A DNA stretch of 64,000 bases from Methyloceanibacter stevinii (GTDB lineage: Bacteria; Pseudomonadota; Alphaproteobacteria; Rhizobiales; Methyloligellaceae), in assembly GCF_001723355.1 (NCBI RefSeq), contig NZ_LPWE01000011.1, positions 1 to 64,000 of the forward strand. The letters run 5' to 3'. The position numbers and the translations under genes are program-made. Position 1 is the first letter of the stretch; every line of letters starts with the position of its first letter. The notes below the pieces were generated by a model. The model was not told the DNA's origin and did not search any database. It worked only from the letters and a program-made list of their open reading frames with translations. Shown here piece by piece: positions 57,122-64,000 of the stretch.

Positions 57122-57284
57122 CGGGTCTCCCTGAGGGCTTTTCGTGTTATGGCGGTCGTAAGGGGTAACGCGGGCCGATAGCGTGGTGTTCCGCCTGCCG
57201 ACTGGCGCTTTGGGGCCAAGCCGCTATGGTGGCGGCAGACAGCAACCAAAGGCCCTGGCCAAAACGACCGAGGAGACGATCCGC

Positions 57285-57770
57285 ATGACAATTGCTGAAG
57301 GAGATATGCTTCCGGAAGCCACATTCCGCGCGATGGGTCCAGATGGGATCCAGACATTGACCTCAAAGGATGTGTTCGGCGGGAAGAAGGTTGTGCTGTT
57401 CGCTGTGCCGGGCGCCTTCACGCCAACCTGTCACCTGAAGCATTTGCCCGGCTTCATCGAAGCCGCGGATGCGTTCAAGGCAAAAGGCGTGGACGATGTA
57501 GTTTGCGTGGCGGTCAACGACCCGTTCGTGCTCGCGGCCTGGACCGAGATGACGGGTGCAGCCGACAAGGTCAAGATCCTGTCGGATGGCAACGCGGAAT
57601 TCACGAAGAAGATCGGCATGGATTTCGACGGAAGCGGGGTCGGCCTCGGCACCCGGTCCAAGCGCTACGCGATGGTCGTGGAGGATGGCACCGTCAAGGC
57701 GCTGATGACCGAGGAGAATCCGGGTGTAGCGGAAGTCTCGGCGGCCGAGGCGGTCCTCGCGTCCCTGTAG
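57285..57770 (+). CDS. Peroxiredoxin, Prx5-like
   Basis: 161 residues. The peroxidatic cysteine is in VPGAFTPTCHLKHLPGF, the Prx5 signature, followed by VVCVAVNDPFVLAAWTE and the C-terminal VEDGTVKALMTEENPG. Members reduce alkyl hydroperoxides and H2O2 with glutaredoxin or glutathione as electron donor. It is a 1-Cys type by sequence (the only other Cys is in DDVVCVAVN). ATG 57285 gives the family start MTIAEGDMLPEATF. Confidence 0.93.
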   Translation: MTIAEGDMLPEATFRAMGPDGIQTLTSKDVFGGKKVVLFAVPGAFTPTCHLKHLPGFIEAADAFKAKGVDDVVCVAVNDPFVLAAWTEMTGAADKVKILSDGNAEFTKKIGMDFDGSGVGLGTRSKRYAMVVEDGTVKALMTEENPGVAEVSAAEAVLASL

Positions 57771-57801
57771 AGCGATCCTGTTGTCGGCCTGGCTATTTGG
57801 C

Positions 57802-58248
57802 TCACCCTAGGAACGGCGCCATGCCTTCGCGCGCAAGTTCGTCGGCACGTTCGTTCTCGTCGTGCCCGGCGTGGCCCTTCACCCAATGCCATGTGACCTG
57901 GTGAGGGGCTTCGGCCTCCTCGAGCCGCTGCCACAACTCGACATTCTTGACGGGCTTCTTGTCGGCGGTGCGCCACCCGTTCCGCTTCCAGCCTTTGATC
58001 CAGCCGGTGATACCGCCGCGCAGATAGTTCGAGTCCGTATAGAGTTCGACGTCGGAAGGGCCCTTGAGAGCCTCCAGAGCCTCGATGGCCGCCATCAACT
58101 CCATGCGGTTGTTGGTGGTCTGCGCCGCGCCGCCCTTGAGCTCTTTGCGATGAGGGCCCGACTCCAAAATGGCGCCCCAGCCGCCGGGGCCCGGGTTTCC
58201 GGAACAAGCGCCATCTGTGTGAATCACGACTTTGGGGCGGCCAGCCAT
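57802..58248 (-). CDS. rnhA: Ribonuclease HI
   Basis: 148 residues. It removes RNA from RNA-DNA hybrids. Catalytic acids lie in [34 protein letters not shown] and [13 protein letters not shown], and the last is in [17 protein letters not shown]. The basic handle [18 protein letters not shown] is present. It follows thrB by 11 bp, so the two are in one operon, as in many Rhizobiales. Confidence 0.96.
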   Translation of the reverse strand: MAGRPKVVIHTDGACSGNPGPGGWGAILESGPHRKELKGGAAQTTNNRMELMAAIEALEALKGPSDVELYTDSNYLRGGITGWIKGWKRNGWRTADKKPVKNVELWQRLEEAEAPHQVTWHWVKGHAGHDENERADELAREGMAPFLG

Positions 58249-58259
58249 AGTCTCCGTCC

Positions 58260-59228
58260 TCAGTCCGAGCCCAGCCCGTAGTCGCGATAGGATTGCACGC
58301 GCTGGTGAAAGCGCAGCTTCCTCAAATATTCGCGCGGGTCCTTGGTCTTTACGAGCGCGTTGGCGTCCGTATTCAGGAGATCGTAGGTGCGGGTCAGCAG
58401 GAAGCGCAGGGCCGCGCCACGTGCGAGCAGGGGCAGCGCATCCAGTTCCGGCTCTGTGAGGGGCCGCGCCCGCTCATAGGCCTGCAGCATCGCCCGCGCC
58501 TTGGTGACATTGAACGAGCCATCGGGCTCGAAACACCAAGCATTGAGGCAGACCGCCACATCGTAGGCCATCATGTCGTTGCAGGCGAAGTAGAAGTCGA
58601 TCAGGCCGGAAAGCTTGTCGCCCAGAAAAAATACGTTATCGGGAAACAAGTCGGCGTGAATCACGCTCACAGGCAGGTTCGTGTCCCACTGTGCGCCGAG
58701 GAAATCGAGCTCGCCCGCGATCGCGTCGTGCAGGCCCGGAATGACGCCGTCGGCGGCACCGCGCACATCATCGAACAACGAACGCCAGCCTGGTAGCGAC
58801 AGGTCGTTGTCCCGCCGCATGGGAAAATCGAGCCCTGCCAGATGGAACTTCGCGAGCGCCGTCCCGAGCTCGGTGCAATGGACGATGTCGGGACGCCGGA
58901 TCCAAACGCCCTCCAAGAAGCTGATCAGCGCGGCCGGCCGGCCGGCGAGCTCGCGCAGGATGCGGCCCTCGCGGTCGCGCACCGGCAAGGGGCAGGTGAT
59001 GCCCCGCGCGGCGAGATGCTCCATCAGCGAGAGGAAGTACGGCAGGTCTTCCGCGCGCACCCGCTTTTCGTAGAGCGTCAGGATGAAGGGATCTGCGTCC
59101 GTGTGGACGAGGTAGTTGGTGTTCTCAACGCCTTCGGCGATGCCCTTGAACGATGTCAGCGCGCCGATGTCGTAGCTTGCGATGAAGGCTTCGAGCTCTT
59201 GATCGCTAACGTCCGTGTAGACAGCCAT
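58260..59228 (-). CDS. thrB: Homoserine kinase type II (ThrB, choline-kinase-like fold)
   Basis: 322 residues. It phosphorylates homoserine for threonine synthesis; this class uses the aminoglycoside/choline kinase fold, not the GHMP fold of E. coli ThrB. The catalytic loop is [15 protein letters not shown] with the metal-binding [19 protein letters not shown]. The N-terminal [11 protein letters not shown] is also conserved. It lies one base from the ispH stop and precedes rnhA. Its product goes to ThrC, encoded at 48853. Confidence 0.94.
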   Translation of the reverse strand: MAVYTDVSDQELEAFIASYDIGALTSFKGIAEGVENTNYLVHTDADPFILTLYEKRVRAEDLPYFLSLMEHLAARGITCPLPVRDREGRILRELAGRPAALISFLEGVWIRRPDIVHCTELGTALAKFHLAGLDFPMRRDNDLSLPGWRSLFDDVRGAADGVIPGLHDAIAGELDFLGAQWDTNLPVSVIHADLFPDNVFFLGDKLSGLIDFYFACNDMMAYDVAVCLNAWCFEPDGSFNVTKARAMLQAYERARPLTEPELDALPLLARGAALRFLLTRTYDLLNTDANALVKTKDPREYLRKLRFHQRVQSYRDYGLGSD

Positions 59229-60220
59229 CTATGCCGCCGTCGAATCTCTCAAGGGACGGGGCAGCTTGAAGGAGATCGTCTCCTCGGCGGTCGTCACGGT
59301 CTCGATGCTCACGTCGAAGCGTTCCTTGAAGGCGTCGATGATGCTGTCGACTAAGACCTCCGGTGCGGAAGCGCCTGCCGTCACGCCGAGACTGCGAATA
59401 TTCTCGAATTCAGTCCAGTCGATCTCGCTGCCTTGTTCCAGAAGCATGGCACGCGGACACCCGGCGCGCTCGGCCACTTCGACGAGGCGCATGGAATTCG
59501 AGCTATTCGGTGATCCGACGACAATCATCCTGTCACACTGTGGCGCGATTCGCTTGACCGCGTCCTGCCGGTTCGTCGTCGCGTAGCAAATATCGTCCTT
59601 GCGCGGGACGGCGATATCCGGGAACCGGTTCTGCAGGATCGCCAGGATCTCGCGCGTGTCGTCCACCGACAGGGTCGTCTGGGTAATGACGGCGAGTTTG
59701 GACGGGTCCTTCGGCACGAAACTATTTGCGTCTTCGTTCGTCTCGATCAGGGTGATCGCGCCTGGCGGCAACTGCCCGATCGTGCCGATCACCTCCGGAT
59801 GCCCGGCGTGCCCGATCAGCAGGATTTCGTGGCCGCGGTCGAACAGCCGTTCCGCCTCTATATGCACTTTTGAGACGAGGGGACAGGTTGCGTCCAACAC
59901 GAACATGCGGCGATTGCGTGCGTCGGCAGGAACGGACTTCGGCACCCCATGCGCGGAGAAAACGATCGGAGCGTCCGACTCGGGAATCTCCTCGAGTTCC
60001 TCGACAAAGACTGCGCCCTTTGCCTCAAGGGATTCGACCACATAGCGGTTATGAACGATGGCATGGCGCACATAGACAGGGGCGCCATACTTCTCGAGCG
60101 CAGCTCGACGATCTGGATGGCGCGGTCGACGCCCGCGCAAAAGCCGCGCGGCGCCGCAAGGTAGACGGTGAGTTTGGGCCGCGCGCCATTCTGCTTGGTC
60201 TCGGGGGTCGTGCAGGTCAT
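59229..60220 (-). CDS. ispH: 4-hydroxy-3-methylbut-2-enyl diphosphate reductase IspH, with a 1-base deletion
   Basis: Iron-sulfur enzyme that makes IPP and DMAPP in the MEP isoprenoid pathway. The three cluster cysteines are in [26 protein letters not shown] and [20 protein letters not shown] and [13 protein letters not shown] are also conserved. The first 45 residues are read from ATG 60218-60220 in one frame. After IQIVEL one G is missing near 60107 and [13 protein letters not shown] follows in the next frame. 992 bp plus one equals 331 codons, a normal length. The gene is normally essential. Confidence 0.94.
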
Positions 60221-60449
60221 CCATGCTCCAGAACTGCTCTGTTTCGGTCCCAACGGCCCCATTTCAGCCCAAAACAACGCCGAGCTTGCCTCCGGCGGAC
60301 CGGAATGTCCCCCTTCGGCGGCCCGAGACGGGTCTTGTAGGGACTGACATCGGCCGATAGTTTCGGCACAAATGGCGGCCCGGGGGCGCGCTGGTCGTCA
60401 ATCGAACAAGTCTTCGCGCGCTCGGGCATATCAGGCTCGGACGCCTGGC

Positions 60450-61100
60450 ATGTCAAGCGAAGGACGGGGAGAGTTGAGGCGTAAGGACGGGCACATCTGG
60501 AGCAGCGGCATCGGGCTCGCGGCACTCTTTCTGAGTGTTGCGCTCGTATCGGGCTGCGGCGGCGGCGGTGGAACCACGGGGTTCTCCAGCGAGCGCCTGC
60601 CTGACACCTTGCCGACCATCAAGATGCCGTCGTTGTCCGGCTCCAACCCGCAACCGGATCCGGTGACCGCGCCTCCGATCACGACGGCCGACGGCCGGGC
60701 GACCAGTTGTCCCCAGGTCGTGGCCTGGCCGAACGAGAAGCTCAAGACCGTCTATCAGAACGGCCACGATGGCGATGCGAACTTCATCCTGTATCGCGGC
60801 GAGATCACGAAACTTTCGCGCGAGTGCCGTGTCTATGGCGGGCGTGTCGTCGTGAAATACGGCTTCGCCGGACGTCTCCTGCTCGGGCCGAAAGGCTATC
60901 CGGGAAGCTTCTCGTTGCCTGTATCCGTCAAGGCGACGGACGCCTACAAGGCGCAGATCGGACAGGATCGCATGTCGGTCCGCGTGACGGTGCCCGGCAA
61001 TCAGACCGTGGGCTATTTCTCCATGGTGCGCGAGATGTCCTTGCCCGTGCGGACGGGGACGCGGCTCCAGGACTATAAAATTTTCGTGGCGCTGAAGTAG
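60450..61100 (+). CDS. Putative lipoprotein of unknown function
   Basis: 216 residues from ATG 60450, or 208 from TTG 60474, which has the better signal n-region (RRKDG) and an AAGGA site. The signal ends in a good lipobox (ALVSGC) followed by a glycine run (CGGGGG). A Pro/Ser linker leads to a domain with CPQVVAWPNEKLKTVYQNG and LSRECRVYGGRVVVKYGFAG, whose two cysteines may pair. I do not recognise the family. The next gene starts 16 bp later and is also exported, so the two may be an operon. Confidence 0.72.
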   Translation: MSSEGRGELRRKDGHIWSSGIGLAALFLSVALVSGCGGGGGTTGFSSERLPDTLPTIKMPSLSGSNPQPDPVTAPPITTADGRATSCPQVVAWPNEKLKTVYQNGHDGDANFILYRGEITKLSRECRVYGGRVVVKYGFAGRLLLGPKGYPGSFSLPVSVKATDAYKAQIGQDRMSVRVTVPGNQTVGYFSMVREMSLPVRTGTRLQDYKIFVALK

Positions 61101-61116
61101 GGACGCGGGACCCATC

Positions 61117-61896
61117 ATGCGACAGCGCGCGATCTGGGGTTTGACGGCGCTCGTTCTCGCGATGGCGCTTGTGCTCCTTGGTGCGGCTCCTGCCGCAGCC
61201 GAAGGCTGCCGGGACCGCACACTTCTCAGTACCTCCTATATCGTCTGCGCGTTCAATCCGGCGACGGACGATCTTCACCTCTATTGGCGCGGGCAGAACG
61301 GACGCCCGTTCCGCACCTTCAATGCGCTGTCCCGCGCGCTGAAGAGCCAAGGCAGGGACCTCGTCTTCGCCATGAATGGCGGCATGTATGAGCGCGACTT
61401 CAGCCCCGTCGGTCTTCATATCGAGCAGGGCAACACGCTCTCGCCGCTCAACACCAAGACCGTCACGGGGCGCCCGAGCCAGATCCCGAATTTCTACAAG
61501 AAGCCGAACGGCGTCTTCTATTGGGGGCAGGGGCGTGCCGGCGTTCTCGAGAGCAGCCGGTTCGGCGCGCAAAAGCCGCCCTCCGCGTTCGCCACGCAAT
61601 CGGGGCCGATGCTGGTTGTCGAAGGCAAGATCCATCCGGCCTTCATCGAGAAGTCGACCGACTTCAAGCAGCGCAACGGTGTCGGTGTAGCCCCGGACGG
61701 CACGGTCTATTTCGTGATGACCAAGGGACGCGTCAGCTTCTACCAGTTCGCCCGCGCGTTTCGGGACGGGCTCGGCGTGCAGGACGCGCTGTTCCTCGAC
61801 GGAGGCTGGGCGCCGGGAATCTACGCCCCGGAGCTGGGGCGGAACGATTCCCCGGGCCACGGCGGCTACGGGCCGATCATCGCCGTGGTGGAGTAG
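61117..61896 (+). CDS. Phosphodiester glycosidase family (NAGPA/DUF2233) exported protein
   Basis: 259 residues with a clear signal peptide (LTALVLAMALVLLGAAPAAA). The domain resembles the catalytic part of the human uncovering enzyme: VFAMNGGMYERDFSPVGL, ATQSGPMLVVEGKIH, RNGVGVAPDGTVYFVMTKG and DALFLDGGWAPGIYAP. Related proteins cleave phosphodiester links between a sugar and a phosphate-bound group, for example in wall polymers, but the bacterial substrate is not known. It follows the lipoprotein gene and converges with the glycosyltransferase gene. Confidence 0.86.
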   Translation: MRQRAIWGLTALVLAMALVLLGAAPAAAEGCRDRTLLSTSYIVCAFNPATDDLHLYWRGQNGRPFRTFNALSRALKSQGRDLVFAMNGGMYERDFSPVGLHIEQGNTLSPLNTKTVTGRPSQIPNFYKKPNGVFYWGQGRAGVLESSRFGAQKPPSAFATQSGPMLVVEGKIHPAFIEKSTDFKQRNGVGVAPDGTVYFVMTKGRVSFYQFARAFRDGLGVQDALFLDGGWAPGIYAPELGRNDSPGHGGYGPIIAVVE

Positions 61897-61905
61897 GGCG
61901 CGGGC

Positions 61906-63393
61906 CTAATCGCAGTTGGGCCAGCACGCCGCGGTCGTGTTGGTCAAAAGCTCCAGCCAACTCTTCACCTGCGCGAACACCAGAAAATTGTCGTGTACCC
62001 GTTGCCGGGCGCTACGCCCGAAGGCGGCTCGCTTGGCCCCGTCGCTCAATAGCGCATCGAGCCCATGGGCGATCTCGGCGGGGTCTTCCGGGTTCTTGAT
62101 CAGCAGCCCGTCCAAGTCGGGACGGACCTGCTGCTTGATGCCGACTGCACTCGACGCCATCAGCGCCGCGCGTTTCCACATGGGTTCGGTGACCGTCAGT
62201 CCGAAGCCTTCCTGGATCGAGTTCTGCACCACGATGTCGGAGCAGCATTGAAGCGCATTGACGATGAGGGCGTTGTTCTCCTTCGAGGACATCGGCAGGG
62301 AGAGGATCGCAACATCGGCCTGCAGGTGCGGCGGCAGCGCGCTGTAGGCTGCACAGAGCTCGGAAAGGACCTCCTTGCCCTCGGGGTCGTCGTCGACCGA
62401 GGCCGGGTCCGGCCCGGCCAGGACGAGGCGGACAAGTTGAAGCGCACGTAAATGGTGGTTGTCGAGATCCGTGCGGGCCTCGATGCCGCGTTTGAGCGAG
62501 ACGAAGCCTTCCATCAGCGGAAAGAATCCTTTGAGCCGGTCCCAGCGCGAGATTTGGGTGACGATCGGGCGGAAAAGGAGGCCGAAATCCTCCGGCTCGG
62601 TCGCAGGCGCCCAATCGCCGTCGGCCTGGAGCCGCCTGGCAGGCTCCGCGTAGGCCGGCGATATAACCGGTCCCCACGGTTTGACCAGCGCGGAATTGGC
62701 GAGGATTCCGACCAGGTCGTGCACTTGGAGGTGCCGATTCTTGTGGCTGAGCGGGTCGATCGCCGGATGGATAATGGTGGCGCGCCCGGCAAGAACGCTC
62801 GGAATGTACTCCGGCGCCGTGAAGACCGCATGGTCATACGGCTTCAGATAGGGATCGAGAAAACCCCACGCAGCGCGCGTCTCCGCCGTCTCATGGTCAA
62901 GACCGATGTGGCAGCGCCAGATCGCCGCGATATCCATCTTCTCGCGCAGCAGGGCGCCCGCGCCCATGGGCTGCGGGTCGTGGACCACCAGCACGTCGCC
63001 GGGCTGCAGGAATTCTTCCATCGCCGCCGCGTTCTCGGCACTGACCCGGTCGTAGACCGCATGGTCAGGTGTCCCCAGATTGGGATCGCCGGCGCCATGG
63101 ATGAGGTTGTGCAGGTTCTTGGTCAGCCGGAAAAAGGCCTGCTCCTGCGTCTCGATCACCAGCCAGTGGGTGTCGACGCCGAGCTCTCGCAGGATGCTCA
63201 GGAGCGCCGGCAGCATCTCGGCCACGCCGCCGCCTTGCGCAGTGCTGTTGACCATGACGAGGCGTCGCCCATCGAACCCGGCCAAGCGGCTTTCGGCCTC
63301 TTGCCGAAGGCTGCGCACCGTGGCGCCCAAATCCGCGACGCCCTCATAGTCAGAGAGCGACACCGGATGGCGAGGTTCGACGATCTGAACCAT
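61906..63393 (-). CDS. GT4 glycosyltransferase, TreT/trehalose synthase-like
   Basis: 495 residues with two Rossmann-like domains. The N-terminal VMVNSTAQGGGVAEMLPALL and VLVVHDPQPMGAGALL, and the C-terminal QISRWDRLKGFFPLMEGF and QEGFGLTVTEPMWKRAALMA, match trehalose glycosyltransferring synthase (TreT) and trehalose phosphorylase of family GT4. TreT joins an NDP-glucose and glucose into trehalose, reversibly. No other trehalose gene is nearby, so the substrate is inferred from motifs only. The C-terminal end is rich in Cys and Trp (TTAACWPNCD). Confidence 0.8.
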   Translation of the reverse strand: MVQIVEPRHPVSLSDYEGVADLGATVRSLRQEAESRLAGFDGRRLVMVNSTAQGGGVAEMLPALLSILRELGVDTHWLVIETQEQAFFRLTKNLHNLIHGAGDPNLGTPDHAVYDRVSAENAAAMEEFLQPGDVLVVHDPQPMGAGALLREKMDIAAIWRCHIGLDHETAETRAAWGFLDPYLKPYDHAVFTAPEYIPSVLAGRATIIHPAIDPLSHKNRHLQVHDLVGILANSALVKPWGPVISPAYAEPARRLQADGDWAPATEPEDFGLLFRPIVTQISRWDRLKGFFPLMEGFVSLKRGIEARTDLDNHHLRALQLVRLVLAGPDPASVDDDPEGKEVLSELCAAYSALPPHLQADVAILSLPMSSKENNALIVNALQCCSDIVVQNSIQEGFGLTVTEPMWKRAALMASSAVGIKQQVRPDLDGLLIKNPEDPAEIAHGLDALLSDGAKRAAFGRSARQRVHDNFLVFAQVKSWLELLTNTTAACWPNCD

Positions 63394-63453
63394 GCCGGAA
63401 CACTATCGCACCGACACGCAGAATTGCCAAAAAGGCGAAGGGAAACTGAGCTG

Positions 63454-63945
63454 CTAGTTGAGCTTCGACTTCAGGTCGTCGATGCCGGCACCGATGAGCT
63501 TGTCGGCCGTCTCCGGCGTCAGCGAGCTGGAAATGACGGTCTGCGCGGCGCTGACCGCCGCATCGGCAGCCGCGGCCCGCACGTCGCGGAGCGCATCGGC
63601 TTCAGCTTGCGCGATCTTGTCCTCGGCCATCTTCATGCGCCGCTCGAACTGCTCAGTCATAGCGCGGGAGGTCTCCAGCGCCAGCGCCTCGGCCTCTTTC
63701 GCGGCGAGCTCGATGATGTCCTCGGCCTCGCGGGCGGCGTTGGCGGTCTTCTTCTTGTAGTCGGCGAGAACGGCCTCGGCCTCCTCGCGGAGCGCCTGCG
63801 CGTCCGCGAGTTCCTTGGCGATCGCCGAGGCCCGATTGTCGAGCGCGGAGGCGATCATCTTGTGGGCCCCGAAATACACGACGAGGCCGACGAACAGGAA
63901 GAAGGAGACCGCGACCCAGAACTCTGCCGTTGCGAGGAATTCCAT
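63454..63945 (-). CDS. atpF: ATP synthase F0 subunit b
   Basis: 163 residues. One N-terminal membrane helix (FWVAVSFFLFVGLVVYFGA) is followed by a long charged coiled coil (KELADAQALREEAEAVLADYKKK and onward) that forms the peripheral stalk holding F1 to F0. It follows another b-type gene whose end is at the window edge, the b' then b arrangement of Alphaproteobacteria. No internal damage is seen. Confidence 0.94.
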   Translation of the reverse strand: MEFLATAEFWVAVSFFLFVGLVVYFGAHKMIASALDNRASAIAKELADAQALREEAEAVLADYKKKTANAAREAEDIIELAAKEAEALALETSRAMTEQFERRMKMAEDKIAQAEADALRDVRAAAADAAVSAAQTVISSSLTPETADKLIGAGIDDLKSKLN

Positions 63946-63948
63946 CTC

Positions 63949-64000
63949 TTACGCCTTCCGTGCCGCCGTAACGGCCTTTTCGAGATCCGCCTTCGGGGGC
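63949..64000 (-). CDS. C-terminal end of a second b-type ATP synthase subunit (b'), partial
   Basis: The last 16 codons of a gene in the same direction, ending at TAA 63949-63951, three bases before the atpF start. The residues read PKADLEKAVTAARKA, charged and helical, as expected for the end of subunit b' which precedes atpF in Alphaproteobacteria. Identity is inferred from position. Confidence 0.65.
   Translation of the reverse strand, partial: PPKADLEKAVTAARKA

Noticed and set aside
1-64000. Mobile element, prophage or defence island
   Set aside because: No transposase, integrase, inverted terminal repeats, restriction or toxin-antitoxin genes were seen; gene order is typical housekeeping.

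Overview
The window is ordinary chromosomal DNA of an alphaproteobacterium. It is GC-rich, densely coded and carries mostly housekeeping genes. Several features point to the Hyphomicrobiales (Rhizobiales): the DUF4170, phosphatase, acyltransferase/KdtA and LpxK run; DUF2093 beside xseA; an IalB-family protein; the coxB-coxA-ctaB-small protein-ctaG-coxC-DUF983-SURF1-thrC-M16 order; a CIRCE-controlled groESL; and paired b-type ATP synthase subunits. The genus cannot be told from the sequence alone. I saw no tRNA, rRNA, insertion sequence, prophage or CRISPR array.

Layout. 1-2400: groEL (cut by the window edge), groES, a CIRCE operator and a periplasmic catalase-like protein. 2750-7900: a TipF-like membrane protein with a degenerate EAL domain, a small acidic secreted protein, a HAD phosphatase, a CheY-type receiver, a MaoC hydratase and ribF. 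7990-12930: a lysine/alanine-rich histone-H1-like reading frame running in frame into ileS, then lspA and a DUF3035-like lipoprotein. 13150-18000: two M16 peptidase-family proteins and mutL. 18010-24470: rsmD, an rRNA pseudouridine synthase, tadA, purD, xseA and small proteins. 24465-31950 (minus strand): lipid A/LPS genes lpxK, a DUF374-KdtA single ORF and an MsbA-like exporter, then DUF4170, a CysQ/inositol-phosphatase protein and ubiA. 31990-36750: rsmE and a cytochrome bo3-type quinol oxidase operon cyoABCD. 36950-41790: gshA, DUF3108, an old-yellow-enzyme reductase with a divergent HxlR regulator, and an IalB-like protein. 42290-51550: the aa3 cytochrome c oxidase operon with its assembly factors, then thrC and a third M16 protein. 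51560-55250: an acetyltransferase and a large membrane PAS-GGDEF-EAL protein. 55290-60220: YqgE, a DsbD-like periplasmic domain protein, a peroxiredoxin, rnhA, thrB and ispH. 60450-64000: a lipoprotein, a phosphodiester-glycosidase-family protein, a TreT-like glycosyltransferase and atpF.

Two respiratory branches, one quinol and one cytochrome c oxidase, lie within 15 kb. The only heme O synthase gene seen (ctaB) is in the cox operon. The threonine genes thrC and thrB are both present but 8 kb apart.

The most striking property of the sequence is technical. At least eleven genes, several normally essential (groES, ribF, ileS, purD, thrC, ispH), carry one to four single-base indels. Adding or removing those bases restores whole-codon gene lengths (for example groES 286+2, HAD 874+2, ispH 992+1, ileS 3011+1, EAL gene 3085+2). 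I read these as sequencing or assembly errors, not real gene decay, so the affected genes are annotated over their full intended span. I did not find a convincing new multi-gene system. The best candidates for a second look are the H1-like/IleS junction, the acyltransferase-KdtA fusion, the TipF-like protein and the inverted repeat upstream of cyoA.
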